The notes under the pieces were generated by a model. It did not search any database and was not told where the DNA came from. It saw only the letters and a list, made by a program, of their open reading frames with translations. From NCBI RefSeq assembly GCF_047495875.1, contig NC_092496.1:916516-980515 (forward strand): DNA of 64,000 nucleotides, written 5' to 3'. The position numbers and the translations under genes are program-made. Shown here in pieces: positions 50,214 to 62,000 of this stretch. This DNA is from Pithys albifrons albifrons (lineage: Eukaryota > Chordata > Aves > Passeriformes > Thamnophilidae). How positions within the stretch are numbered: the stretch's first letter is position 1; each line of letters begins with the position of its first letter.

Positions 50214-50402
50214 CACCTGAGAGCCCAAGGCGGCCACGTTTTCCCTGGGTGCAAATGTCGACGGCGCGTGCCACTTGCAGGTCCGGGGAAGTGCCATTTT
50301 TCAGCCCAGAATTCCAGACGGACGAAGACACCTCCCAGGGAAAACGTGCCAGGTCAGAAATCGAATTGTCCTTTTCTAGGGTCAATGGTGCCCCATCGTT
50401 GG
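50214..50402. repeat. Family S5 exemplar
   Basis: Diagnostic marks are caaatgtcgacggcgcgtgc with a SalI site, gtccggggaagtgcc, gaagacacctcccaggg and gtcagaaatcgaattgtcc, ending in ctagggtcaatggtgcccc. In the homogeneous units the S5 monomer reads gcatatgtcgacgg (NdeI site) instead. Confidence 0.85.
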
Positions 50403-50592
50403 CACCTCAGAGTTCAAGGCTGCCACCCTTTCCGTGGGCGCAAACATCAACGGCGCGTACCACTTTCTTGTTTGGGAAAGTGCCGTTTTTCAGCCCTGAA
50501 TTCCAGATGGATGAAGACTCCTCACAGGGAAGAGGCTCCCAGGACAGAAAGCGATTGTTCCATTTTTAGGGTTAATCGGGCCCCATCATTGG
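50403..50592. repeat. Family S6 exemplar
   Basis: It opens with cacctcagagttcaagg (cacctgagagttcaagg elsewhere). It then has caaacatcaacggcgcg, accactttcttg, agccctgaattcc, cacagggaagaggctccc and ctagggttaatcggg. It is 190 bp, one base longer than standard, because of ggctcccagg in place of ggtgccagg. Confidence 0.85.
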
Positions 50593-50781
50593 CACCTGAG
50601 AGCCCAAGGTTGCCTCCTATACCCTGGGCGCAAAGCTCGACCATGCGTGCTACGTGAGGGTCTGGGAAATTGCCATTTCTCATTCCAGAATTCCAGACCG
50701 ATGAAGATTCCTCCCTGGGAAAAGGTGCCAGGACAGGAATTGATTTCTCCTTTTCTAGGAGTATTGGGGACCCATCATTGG
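50593..50781. repeat. Family S7 exemplar
   Basis: Diagnostic marks are aaggttgcctcctatacc, ctcgaccatgcgtgctacgtg, gggaaattgcc and tctcattccagaattcc. Most S7 copies end ggggctccattattgacacc, but this one ends ggggacccatcattggcacc, as also at about 7,880. Confidence 0.85.
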
Positions 50782-50970
50782 CACCTGAGAGCCCAAGGCT
50801 GCAACCTTTTCCCTGAGCGCAAAGCTCGAAGGTGCGTGCCACTTGCGGGTCCAGGAATGTGCTGCTTCTCATCCCAGAATTCCAGGCCGATGAAGATTTC
50901 TCCCAGGGAAAAGGTGCCAGGACAGAAAGCAATTGTGCCTTTTCTAGGGTTAATGGGGCCCCAAAATTGA
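50782..50970. repeat. Family S8 exemplar
   Basis: Diagnostic marks are ggctgcaaccttttccctga with a TGA in the main open frame, gcgtgccacttgcgggtcc, aggaatgtgctg and aggccgatgaagatttctcc. It ends ccccaaaattgacacc. In the homogeneous units the EcoRI context is gaattcgaggcc. Confidence 0.85.
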
Positions 50971-51159
50971 CACCTGAGAGCCCAAGGCTGCCACCTTTTC
51001 CCTGGGCGCAAAGCTCGACGGAGCGTTCCACGTGCGGGTCGGGGAAAGTGCCATTTTTCAGCCCAGAATTGCAGACCAATGAAGATTCCTCAGAGGGAAA
51101 AGGTACCAGGAGACAAAGCCATTGTGTATTTTGTAATGCTAATTGGGCCCCATCATTGG
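50971..51159. repeat. Family S9 exemplar
   Basis: Diagnostic marks are ctcgacggagcgttccacgtg, tatgaagattcctcagaggg (caatgaag in this copy), a KpnI site in aaaaggtaccaggagac and gtattttgtaatgctaattg. In the homogeneous units S9 often reads ccattttgcaccccagaattc. Confidence 0.85.
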
Positions 51160-51348
51160 AACCTGAGAGCCCAAGGCTGCCACCTTTTCCCTGGGTGCAA
51201 AGCTCGACGGTGCATACCCTGTGAGGGTCCGGGAAAGGGCCATTTTTCAGCCCTGAATTCCAGATGGAAGTCGATTCCTCTCTGGGAAAAGGTGTCAGGA
51301 CAGAAAGCCATTGTGCCTTTTCTACGGGTAACGGGGCCCCAAAATGGG
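51160..51348. repeat. Family S10 exemplar
   Basis: Diagnostic marks are ccctgggtgcaaagc, cggtgcataccctgtg, gggaaagggcc, ggaagtcgattcctctctgg and aaaggtgtcaggac. This copy has ccctgtgagggtccggg and ends ctacgggtaacgggg. These private variants are shared only with 24,891-25,079. Confidence 0.85.
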
Positions 51349-51537
51349 CACCTGAGAGCCCAAGGCTGCCACCTTTTCCCTGGGCGCAAATGTCGACGGC
51401 GCGTGCCACTTGCAAGTCCGGGAATGTGCCGTTTCTCCTCCTAGAATTCCAGGCCAGCGAAGATTTCTCCCTGGGAAAAGGTGCCAGGACAGAAAGCCAT
51501 TGTGCCTTTTCTAGGGTTAATGGGGCCCCAAAATTGG
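51349..51537. repeat. Family S11 exemplar
   Basis: Diagnostic marks are caaatgtcgacggcgcgtgc, cacttgcaagtccgggaatg and aggccagcgaagatttctcc. It ends ccccaaaattggcagctg. This copy has ctcctcctagaattcc where others read ctcatcccagaattcc. Confidence 0.85.
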
Positions 51538-51725
51538 CAGCTGAGAGCCCAGGGCTGCCACCTTTTCCCTGGGTGCAAAGCTAGATGGTGCGTGCCACAT
51601 GCGGGTAAGGGAAAGAGCCGTTTTCAGCTCAGAATTCCAGACCAATGAAGATTCCTCCCAGGGAAAAGGTGCCAGGACTGAAAGCGATTGTTCTTTTTCT
51701 AGGGGTAATGGGGCCCCATCATTGG
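51538..51725. repeat. Family S12 exemplar (188 bp)
   Basis: It opens cagctgagagcccagggctg. The key mark is gccacatgcgggtaaggg, followed by aaagagccgttttcag (aaagagtctatttcag in most copies). It is one base short, so the reading frame shifts here in every copy. The TAA in gggtaaggg also stops the main open frame. Confidence 0.85.
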
Positions 51726-51914
51726 CACCTGAGAGCCCAAGGCTGCCACCTTTTGCCTGGGCACAAAGCTCGACGGTGCGTTCCACTTGCAGGTCTGGGA
51801 AAGTGCCGTTTTTCAGCCCAGAATTCCAGACGGACGAAAATTCCTCCTTGGGAAAAGGTGCCAGGACAGAAAGCAAGTGTTATTTTTCTAGTGTTAACGG
51901 GGACCCATCATTGG
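51726..51914. repeat. Family S13 exemplar
   Basis: Diagnostic marks are ccaccttttgcctgggcac, gtgcgttccacttgcaggtc (actcgcaggtc in many copies) and gacgaaaattcctcc. It ends gttaacggggacccatc. Tandem S13-S13 pairs occur at 3,012, 4,900 and 14,504. Confidence 0.85.
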
Positions 51915-52103
51915 CAGCTGAGAGCCCAAGGCTGCCACCTTTTCCCTGGGCGCAAAGCTGGATGGTGCCTGCCATGTGCAAGTCAGAGAAACACCTTTGT
52001 TCAGCCCAGGATTCCAGACCAATGAAGACTCCTCCCAGGGAAAAGGCTCCCAGGACAAAAAGCGATTGTTCCATTTCTAGGGTTAATGAGGGCCCGTCAT
52101 TGG
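51915..52103. repeat. Family S1 exemplar
   Basis: Diagnostic marks are gatggtgcctgccatgtgca, gtcagagaaa, gttcagcccaggattccag (the EcoRI site becomes ggattcc) and ggctcccaggac. Most copies have agctagatggtg, giving a TAG in the main open frame, and gacggatgacgactcc. It ends gggcccgtcattgg. Confidence 0.85.
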
Positions 52104-52292
52104 CATCTGAGAGCCAGAGGTTGCCTCCTTTTCCCTGGGCGCAAAGCACGACAGTGCGTGCCACGTGATGGTCCCAGAAAGTGCCATTTTACAGCCCAGA
52201 ATTCCAGACCAATGAAGACTCCTCCCAGGGAAAAGGTGCCAGGACAGAAAGCCATTGTGTTTTTTGTAAAGGTAATGGGGCCCCATCATTGG
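52104..52292. repeat. Family S2 exemplar
   Basis: It opens catctgagagccagaggttg. Other marks are agcacgacagtgcgtgcc, ggtcccagaaagtgcc, attttacagcccagaattcc, accaatgaagactcctccc and tttttgtaaaggtaatgg. Most copies carry cacgtgctggtccc with a CACGTG hexamer. Confidence 0.85.
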
Positions 52293-52481
52293 CACCTGAG
52301 AGCCCAAGACTGTCACCTTTTCCCTGGACGCAAAGCTCGATGGTGCGTTCCACTTGCGGGTCCAGGAAAGTGACGATTCTCAGACCAGAATTCCAAGTCG
52401 ATGAAGATTCCTCCCTGGGAAAAGGTGCCAGAACAGAAAGCCATTGTGCCTTTTGTAGGGGTAATGGGGCACCATCATTGG
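52293..52481. repeat. Family S3 exemplar
   Basis: Diagnostic marks are ccctggacgcaaagctcg, atggtgcgttccacttgcgg, gattctcagaccagaattcc and aagtcgatgaagattcc. It ends gtaggggtaatggggcacc. In the homogeneous units one S3 version has a private short form, acctttccctggacgcgaag (for example about 31,528), lacking one base. Confidence 0.85.
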
Positions 52482-52670
52482 CAGCTGAGAGCCCAAGGCT
52501 GCCCCCTTTTCCCTGGGCGCAAAGCTCGACGGTGTGTACCTTGTGCGGGTTTGGGGCAGTGCCATTTTTGAACCCAGATTTCCAGACGGACGAAGATTCC
52601 TCCCTGGGAAAAGGTGCCAGGACAGAAAGCAAGTGTTATTTTTCTAGTGTTAACGGGGCCCTATCATTGG

Positions 52671-54938
52671 CACCTGAGAGCCCAAGGCTGCCACCTTTTC
52701 CCTGGGCACAAAGCTAGATGGTGCCTGCCATGTGCAGGTCAGAGAAAGACCTTTGTTCAGCCCAGGATTCCAGACGGATGACGACTCCTCCCAAGGAAAG
52801 GGCTCCCAGGTCAAAAAGCGATTGTTCCATTTCTACTGTTAATGGGGGCCCGTCATTGGCATCTGAGAGCCAGAGGTTGCCTCCTTTTCCCTGGGCGCAA
52901 AGCACGACAGTGCGTGCCACATGCTGGTCCCAGAAAGTGCCATTTTACAGCCCAGAATTCCAGACCAATGAAGACTCCTCCCAGGGAAAAGGTGCCAGGA
53001 CAGAAAGCCATTGTGTTTTTTGTAAAGGTAATGGGGCCCCATCATTGGCACCTGAGAGCCCAAGACTGTCACCTTTCCCTGGACGCGAAGCTCGATGGTG
53101 CGTTCCACTTACGGGTCCAGGAAAGTGCCAAATCTCAGACCAGAATTCCAAGTCGATGAACATTCCTCCCTGGGAAAAGGTGCCAGGACAGAAAGCCATT
53201 GTGCCTTTTGTAGGGGTAGTGGGGCACCATCATTGGCACCTGAGAGCCCAAGGCTGCCCCCTTTTCCCTGGGCGCAAAGCTCGACGGTGTGTACCTTGTG
53301 CGGGTTTGGGGCAGTGCCATTTTTGAACCCAGATTTCCAGACGGACAAAGGTTCCTCCCTGGGAAAAGGTGGCAGGACAGAAAGCAAGTGTTATATTTCT
53401 AGTGTTAACGGGGCCCCATCATTGGCACCTGAGAGCCCAAGGCTGCCACCTTTTGCCTGGGCGCATATGTCGACGGCGCGTGCCACTTGCGGGTCCGGGG
53501 AAGTGCCATTTTTCAGCCCAGAATTCCAGACGGACGAAGACACCTCCCAGGGAAAACGTGCCAGGTCAGAAATCGAATTGTCCTTTTCTAGGGTCAATGG
53601 TGCCCCATCATTGGCACCTGAGAGTTCAAGGCTGACACCTTTTCCGTGGGCGCAAACATCAACGGCACGTGCCACTTTCTTGTCCAGGAAAGTGCCGTTT
53701 TTCAGCCCTTAATTCCAGACGGATGAAGACTCCTCACAGGGAAGAGGCTTCCAGGACAAAAAGCGATTGTTCCATTTCTAGGGTTAATCGGGCTCCATCA
53801 TTGGCACCTGAGAGCCCAAGGTTGCCTCCTATACCCTGGGCGCAAAGCTCGACCATGCGTGCTACGTGAGGGTCCGGGAAATTGCCGTTTCTCATTCCAG
53901 AATTCCAGACCGATGAAGATTCCACCCTGGGAAAAGGTGGAAGGACAGAAAGCGATTGTTCCTTTTCTAGGGTTAATGGGGCTCCATTATTGACACCTGA
54001 GAGCCCACGGCTGCAACCTTTTCCCTGAGCGCAAAGCTCGACGGTGCGTGCCACTTGCGGGTCCAGGAGTGTGCTGTTTCTAATCCCAGAATTCGAGGCC
54101 GATGAAGATTTCTCCCAGGGAAAAGGTGCCAGGACAGAAAGCGATTGTGCCTTTTCTAGGGTTAATGGGGCCCCAAAATTAACACCTGAGAGCCCAAGGC
54201 TGCCACCTTTTCCCTGGGCGCAAAGCTCGACGGAGCGTTCCATGTGCGGGTCGGGGAAAGTGCCATTTTTCAGCCCAGAATTCCAGACCTATGAAGATTC
54301 CTCAGAGGGAAAAGGTACCAGGAGACAAAGCCATTGTGTATTTTGTAATGCTAATTGGGCCCCATCATTGGCACCTGAGAGCCCAAGGCTGCCACCTTTT
54401 CCCTGGGTGCAAAACTAGACGGTGCATACCCTGTGCGGGTGCGGGAAAGGGCCGTTTTTCAGCCCAGAATTCCAGACGGAAGTCGATTCCTCTCTGGGAA
54501 AAGGTGTCAGGACAGAAAGCCATTGCGCCTTTTCTAGGGGTAATGGGGCCCCATCTTTGGCACCTGAGAGCCCAAGGCTGCCACCTTTTCCCTGGACGCA
54601 AAGCCGGATGGTGCGTTCCACTTGCGGGTCCAGGAAAGTGCCGATTCTCAGCCCAGAATTCCAAACCGATGAAGATTCCTCCCTGGGAAAAGGTGCCAGG
54701 ACAGAAAGCCATTGTGCCTTTTGTAGGAGTAATGGGGCACCATCATTGGCACCTGAGAGCCCAAGGCTGCCCCCTTTTCCCTGGGCGCAAAGCTCGACGG
54801 TGTGTACCTTGTGCGGGTTTGGGGCAGTGGCATTTTTGAACCCAGATTTCCAGACGGACGAAGATTCCTCCATGGGAAAAGGTGCCAGGACAGAAAGCAA
54901 GTGTTATTTTTCTAGTGTTAACGGGGCCCTATCATTGG
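52671..54938. repeat. 12-monomer lead block, second copy
   Basis: The order is S1 S2 S3 S4 S5 S6 S7 S8 S9 S10 S3 S4, the counterpart of 26,402-28,670. Differences include cacttacgggtcc near 53,107, aaaactagacgg near 54,413 (aaaactcgacgg at 28,145) and ggcagtggcatttttg near 54,825. The last variant recurs at about 63,718. Confidence 0.88.
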
Positions 54939-57900
54939 CACCTGAGAGCCCAAGGCTGCCACCTTTTCCCTGGGCGCAAAGCTAGATGGTGCCTGCCATG
55001 TGCAGGTCAGAGAAAGACCTTTGTTCAGCCCAGGATTCCAGACGGATGACGACTCCTCCCAAGGAAAGGGCTCCCAGGACAAAAAGCGATTGTTCCATTT
55101 CTACTGTTAATGGGGGCCCGTCATTGGCATCTGAGAGCCAGAGGTTGCCTCCTTTTCCCTGGGCGCAAAGCACGACAGTGCGTGCCACGTGCTGGTCCCA
55201 GAAAGTGCCATTTTACAGCCCAGAATTCCAGACCAATGAAGACTCCTCCCAGGGAAAAGGCTCCCAGGACAGAAAGCCATTGTGTTTTTTGTAAAGGTAA
55301 TGGGGCCCCATCATTGGCACCTGAGAGCCCAAGGTTGCCTCCTATACCCTGGGCGCAAAGCTCGACCATGCGTGCTACCTGAGGGTCCGGGAAATTGCCG
55401 TTTCTCATTCCAGAATTCCAGACCGATGAAGATTCCTCCCTGGGAAAAGGTGTCAGGACAGAAAGCGATTGTTCCTTTTCTAGGGTTAATGGGGCTCCAT
55501 TATTGACACCTGAGAGCCGAAGGCTGCAACCTTTTCCCTGAGCGCAAAGCTCGACGGTGCGTGCCACTTGCGGGTCCAGGAATGTGCTGTTTCTCATCCC
55601 AGAATTCGAGGCCGATGAAGATTTCTCCCAGGGAAAAGGTGCCAGGACAGAAAGCGATTGTGCCTTTTCTAGGGTTAATGGGGCCCCAAAATTAACACCT
55701 GAGAGCCCAAGGCTGCCACCTTTTCTCTGGGCTCAAAGCTCGACGGAGCGTTCCACGTGTGGGTCGGGGAAAGTGCCATTTTGCACCCCAGAATTCCAGA
55801 CCTATGAAGATTCCTCAGAGGGAAAAGGTACCAGGAGACAAAGCCATTGTGTATTTTGTAATGCTAATTGGGCCCCATCATTGGAACCTGAGAGCCCAGG
55901 GCTGCCACCTTTTCCCTGGGTGCAAAGCTCGACGGTGCATACCCTGTGCGGGTTCGGGAAAGGGCCGTTTTTCAGCCCAGAATTCCAGACGGAAGTCGAT
56001 TCCTCTCTGGGAAAAGGTGTCAGGACAGAAAGCCATTGCGCCTTTTCTAGGGGTAATGGGGCCCCATCTTTGGCACCTGAGAGCCCAAGGCTGCCACCTT
56101 TTCCCTGGGCGCAAATGTCGACGGCGCGTGCCACTTGCAAGTCCGGGACTGTGCCGTTTCTCATCCCAGAATTCCAGGCCAGGGAAGATTTCTCCCTGGG
56201 AAAAGGTGCCAGGACAGAAAGCCATTGTGCCTTTTCTAGGGTTAATGGGGCCCCAAAATTGGCAGCTGAGAGCCCAGGGCTGCCACCTTTTCCCTGGGCG
56301 CAAAGCTCGACGGTGCGTGCCACATGCGGGTAAGGGAAAGAGTCTATTTCAGCCCAGAATTCCAGACCAATGAAGATTCCTCCCTGGAAAAAGGTGCCAG
56401 GACAGAAAGCGATTGTTCTTTTTCTAGGGGTAATGGGGACCCATCATTGGCACCTGAGAGCCCAAGGCTGCCACCTTTTGCCTGGGCACAAAGCTCGACG
56501 GTGCGTTCCACTCGCAGGTCTGGGAAAGCGCCGTTTTTCAGCCCAGAATTCCAGACGGACGAAAATTCCTCCCAAGGAAAAGGCGCCAGGACAGAAAGCG
56601 ATTGTTATTTATCTAGTGTTAATGGGGACCCATCGTTGGCACCTGAGAGCCCAAGGCTGCCACCTTTTCCCTGGGCTCAAAGCTCGACGGAGCGTTCCAC
56701 GTGCGGGTCTGGGAAAGTGCCATTTTGCACCCCAGAATTCCAGATCTATGAAGATTCCTCAGAGGGAAAAGGTACCAGGAGACAAAGCCATTGTGTATTT
56801 TGTAATGCTAATTGGGCCCCATCATTGGCACCTGAGAGCCCAAGGCTGCCACCTTTTCCCTGGGTGCAAAGCTCGAAGGTGCATACCCTGTGCGGGTGCG
56901 GGAAAGGGCCGTTTTTCAGCCCAGAATTCCAGACGGAAGTCGATTCCTCTCTGGGAAAAGGTGTCAGGACAGAAAGCCATTGCGCCTTTTCTAGGGGTAA
57001 TGGGGCCCCATCATTGGCACCTGAGAGCCCAAGGCTGCCACCTTTTCCCTGGACGCAAAGCCGGATGGTGCGTTCCACTTGCGGGTCCAGGAAAGTGACG
57101 ATTCTCAGACCAGAATTCCAAACCGATGAAGATTCCTCCCTGGGAAAAGGTGCCAGGACAGAAAGCCATTGTGCCTTTTGTAGGGGTAATGGGGCACCAT
57201 CATTGGCACCTGAGAGCCCAAGGCTGCCCCCTTTTCCCTGGGCGCAAAGCTCGACGGTGTGTACCTTGTGCGGGTTTGGGGCAGTGCCATTTTTGAACCC
57301 AGATTTCCAGACGGACGAAGATTCCTCCCTGGGAAAAGGTGCCAGGACAGAAAGCAAGTGTTATTTTTCTAGTGTTAACGGGGCCCCATCATTGGCACCT
57401 GAGAGCCCAAGGCTGCCACCTTTTCCCTGGGCGCAAAGCTAGATGGTGCCTGCCACGTGCAGGTCAGAGAAAGTGCTTTGTTCAGCCCAGGATTCCAGAC
57501 GGATGACGACTCCTCCCAGGGAAAAGGCTCCCAGGACAAAAAGCGATTGTTCCATTTCTAGGGTTAATGAGGGCCCGTCATTGGCATCTGAGAGCCAGAG
57601 GTTGCCTCCTTTTCCCTGGGCGCAGAGCACGACAGTGCGTGCCACGTGCTGGTCCCAGAAAGTGCCATTTTACAGCCCAGAATTCCAGACCAATGAAGAC
57701 TCCTCCCAGGGAAAAGGTGCCAGGACAGAAAGCCATTGTGTTTTTTGTAAAGGTAATGGGGCCCCATCATTGGCACCTGAGAGCCCAAGACTGTCACCTT
57801 TCCCTGGACGCGAAGCTCGATGGTGCGTTCCACTTGCGGGTCCAGGAAAGTGCCAAATCTCAGACCAGAATTCCAAGTCGATGAACATTCCTCCCTGGGA

Positions 57901-59096
57901 AAAGGTGCCAGGACAGAAAGCCATTGTGCCTTTTGTAGGGGTAGTGGGGCACCATCATTGGCACCTGAGAGCCCAAGGCTGCCCCCTTTTCCCTGGGCGC
58001 AAAGCTCGACGGTGTGTACCTTGTGCGGGTTTGGGGCAGTGCCATTTTTGAACCCAGATTTCCAGACGGACAAAGGTTCCTCCCTGGGAAAAGGTGGCAG
58101 GACAGAAAGCAAGTGTTATATTTCTAGTGTTAACGGGGCCCCATCATTGGCACCTGAGAGCCCAAGGCTGCCACCTTTTGCCTGGGCGCATATGTCGACG
58201 GCGCGTGCCACTTGCGGGTCCGGGGAAGTGCCATTTTTCAGCCCAGAATTCCAGACGGACGAAGACACCTCCCAGGGAAAACGTGCCAGGTCAGAAATCG
58301 AATTGTCCTTTTCTAGGGTCAATGGTGCCCCATCATTGGCACCTGAGAGTTCAAGGCTGACACCTTTTCCGTGGGCGCAAACATCAACGGCACGTGCCAC
58401 TTTCTTGTCCAGGAAAGTGCCGTTTTTCAGCCCTTAATTCCAGACGGATGAAGACTCCTCACAGGGAAGAGGCTTCCAGGACAAAAAGCGATTGTTCCAT
58501 TTCTAGGGTTAATCGGGCTCCATCATTGGCACCTGAGAGCCCAAGGTTGCCTCCTATACCCTGGGCGCAAAGCTCGACCATGCGTGCTACCTGAGGGTCC
58601 GGGAAATTGCCGTTTCTCATTCCAGAATTCCAGACCGATGAAGATTCCACCCTGGGAAAAGGTGGAAGGACAGAAAGCGATTGTTCCTTTTCTAGGGTTA
58701 ATGGGGCTCCATTATTGACACCTGAGAGCCCACGGCTGCAACCTTTTCCCTGAGCGCAAAGCTCGACGGTGCGTGCCACTTGCGGGTCCAGGAGTGTGCT
58801 GTTTCTAATCCCAGAATTCGAGGCCGATGAAGATTTCTCCCAGGGAAAAGGTGCCAGGACAGAAAGCGATTGTGCCTTTTCTAGGGTTAATGGGGCCCCA
58901 AAATTAACACCTGAGAGCCCAAGGCTGCCACCTTTTCCCTGGGCGCAAAGCTCGACGGTGTGTACCTTGTGCGGGTTTGGGGCAGTGCCATTTTTGAACC
59001 CAGATTTCCAGACGGACGAAGATTCCTCCATGGGAAAAGGTGCCAGGACAGAAAGCAAGTGTTATTTTTCTAGTGTTAACGGGGCCCTATCATTGG
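54939..59096. repeat. 22-monomer HOR unit, copy in second block
   Basis: 13-mer 54,939-57,395 and 9-mer 57,396-59,096, with S8 joined directly to S4 at about 58,908. The S11/S12 junction has the ordinary form. It has gggactgtgccg near 56,146, a variant shared with 47,643 and 60,304 but not with the 28-44 kb copies. Confidence 0.9.
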
Positions 59097-62000
59097 CACC
59101 TGAGAGCCCAAGGCTGCCACCTTTTCCCTGGGCGCAAAGCTAGATGGTGCCTGCCATGTGCAGGTCAGAGAAAGACCTTTGTTCAGCCCAGGATTCCAGA
59201 CGGATGACGACTCCTCCCAAGGAAAGGGCTCCCAGGACAAAAAGCGATTGTTCCATTTCTACTGTTAATGGGGGCCCGTCATTGGCATCTGAGAGCCAGA
59301 GGTTGCCTCCTTTTCCCTGGGCGCAAAGCACGACAGTGCGTGCCACGTGCTGGTCCCAGAAAGTGCCATTTTACAGCCCAGAATTCCAGACCAATGAAGA
59401 CTCCTCCCAGGGAAAAGGCTCCCAGGACAGAAAGCCATTGTGTTTTTTGTAAAGGTAATGGGGCCCCATCATTGGCACCTGAGAGCCCAAGGTTGCCTCC
59501 TATACCCTGGGCGCAAAGCTCGACCATGCGTGCTACCTGAGGGTCCGGGAAATTGCCGTTTCTCATTCCAGAATTCCAGACCGATGAAGATTCCTCCCTG
59601 GGAAAAGGTGTCAGGACAGAAAGCGATTGTTCCTTTTCTAGGGTTAATGGGGCTCCATTATTGACACCTGAGAGCCGAAGGCTGCAACCTTTTCCCTGAG
59701 CGCAAAGCTCGACGGTGCGTGCCACTTGCGGGTCCAGGAATGTGCTGTTTCTCATCCCAGAATTCGAGGCCGATGAAGATTTCTCCCAGGGAAAAGGTGC
59801 CAGGACAGAAAGCGATTGTGCCTTTTCTAGGGTTAATGGGGCCCCAAAATTGACACCTGAGAGCCCAAGGCTGCCACCTTTTCTCTGGGCTCAAAGCTCG
59901 ACGGAGCGTTCCACGTGTGGGTCGGGGAAAGTGCCATTTTGCACCCCAGAATTCCAGACCTATGAAGATTCCTCAGAGGGAAAAGGTACCAGGAGACAAA
60001 GCCATTGTGTATTTTGTAATGCTAATTGGGCCCCATCATTGGAACCTGAGAGCCCAGGGCTGCCACCTTTTCCCTGGGTGCAAAGCTCGACGGTGCATAC
60101 CCTGTGCGGGTTCGGGAAAGGGCCGTTTTTCAGCCCAGAATTCCAGACGGAAGTCGATTCCTCTCTGGGAAAAGGTGTCAGGACAGAAAGCCATTGCGCC
60201 TTTTCTAGGGGTAATGGGGCCCCATCTTTGGCACCTGAGAGCCCAAGGCTGCCACCTTTTCCCTGGGCGCAAATGTCGACGGCACGTGCCACTTGCAAGT
60301 CCGGGACTGTGCCGTTTCTCATCCCAGAATTCCAGGCCAGCGAAGATTTCTCCCTGGGAAAAGGTGCCAGGACAGAAAGCCATTGTGCCTTTTGTAGGGG
60401 TAATGGGGCACCATCATTGGCAGCTGAGAGCCCAAGGCTGCCCCCTTTTCCCTGGGCGCAAAGCTCGACGGTGCGTGCCACATGCGGGTAAGGGAAAGAG
60501 TCTATTTCAGCCCAGAATTCCAGACCAATGAAGATTCCTCCCTGGAAAAAGGTGCCAGGACAGAAAGCGATTGTTCTTTTTCTAGGGGTAATGGGGACCC
60601 ATCATTGGCACCTGAGAGCCCAAGGCTGCCACCTTTTGCCTGGGCACAAAGCTCGACGGTGCGTTCCACTCGCAGGTCTGGGAAAGCGCCGTTTTTCAGC
60701 CCAGAATTCCAGACGGACGAAAATTCCTCCCAAGGAAAAGGCGCCAGGACCAGAAAGCGATTGTTATTTATCTAGTGTTAATGGGGACCCATCGTTGGCA
60801 CCTGAGAGCCCAATGGCTGCCACCTTTTCCCTGGGCGCAAAGCTCGACGGAGCGTTCCACGTGCGGGGTCTGGGAAAGTGCCATTTTGCACCCCAGAATT
60901 CCAGATCTATGAAGATTCCTCAGAGGGAAAAGGTACAGGAGACAAAGCCATTGTGTATTTTGTAATGCTAATTGGGCCCCATCATTGGCACCTGAGAGCC
61001 CAAGGCTGCCACCTTTTCCCTGGGTGCAAAGCTCGAAGGTGCATACCCTGTGCGGGTGCGGGAAAGGGCCGTTTTTCAGCCCAGAATTCCAGACGGAAGT
61101 CGATTCCTCTCTGGGAAAAGGTGTCAGGACAGAAAGCCATTGCGCCTTTTCTAGGGGTAATGGGGCCCCATCATTGGCACCTGAGAGCCCAAGGGCTGCC
61201 ACCTTTTCCTGGACGCAAAGCCGGATGGTGCGTTCCACTTGCGGGTCCAGGAAAGTGACGATTCTCAGACCAGAATTCAAAACCGATGAAGATTCCTCCC
61301 TGGGAAAAGGTGCCAGGACAGAAAGCCATTGTGCCTTTTGTAGGGGTAATGGGGCACCATCATTGGCACCTGAGAGCCCAAGGCTGCCCCCTTTTCCCTG
61401 GGCGCAAAGCTCGACGGTGTGTACCTTGTGCGGGTTTTGGGCAGTGCCATTTTTGAACCCAGATTTCCAGACGGACGAAGATCCTCCCTGGGAAAAGGTG
61501 CCAGGACAGAAAGCAAGTGTTATTTTTCTAGTGTTAACGGGGCCCCATCATTGGCACCTGAGAGCCCAAGGCTGCCACCTTTTCCCTGGGCGCAAAGCTA
61601 GATGGTGCCTGCCACGTGCAGGTCAGAGAAAGTGCTTTGTTCAGCCCAGGATTCCAGACGGATGACGACTCCTCACAGGGAAAAGGCTCCCAGGACAAAA
61701 AGCGATTGTTCCATTTCTAGGGTTAATGAGGGCCCGTCATTGGCATCTGAGAGCCAGAGGTTGCCTCCTTTTCCCTGGGCGCAGAGCACGACAGTGCGTG
61801 CCTCGTGCTGGTACCAGAAAGTGCCATTTTACAGCCCAGAATTCCAGACCAATGAAGACTCCTCCCAGGGAAAAGGTGCCAGGACAGAAAGCCATTGTGT
61901 TTTTGTAAAGGTAATGGGGCCCCCATCATTGGCACCTGAGAGCCCAAGACTGTCACCTTTCCCTGGACGCGAAGCTCGATGGTGCGTTCCACTTGCGGGT

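Larger units (their letters stand above)
50025..52481. repeat. Complete 13-family cycle, right example
   Basis: Thirteen monomers read S4 S5 S6 S7 S8 S9 S10 S11 S12 S13 S1 S2 S3 without a skip, 2,457 bp in all. S4 follows again at 52,482. This stretch gives the reference order of families and the exemplars annotated below. From about 51,160 onward it is nearly identical to 24,891 onward. Before that the two complete cycles differ, so they preserve the order independently rather than by recent copying alone. Confidence 0.85.
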
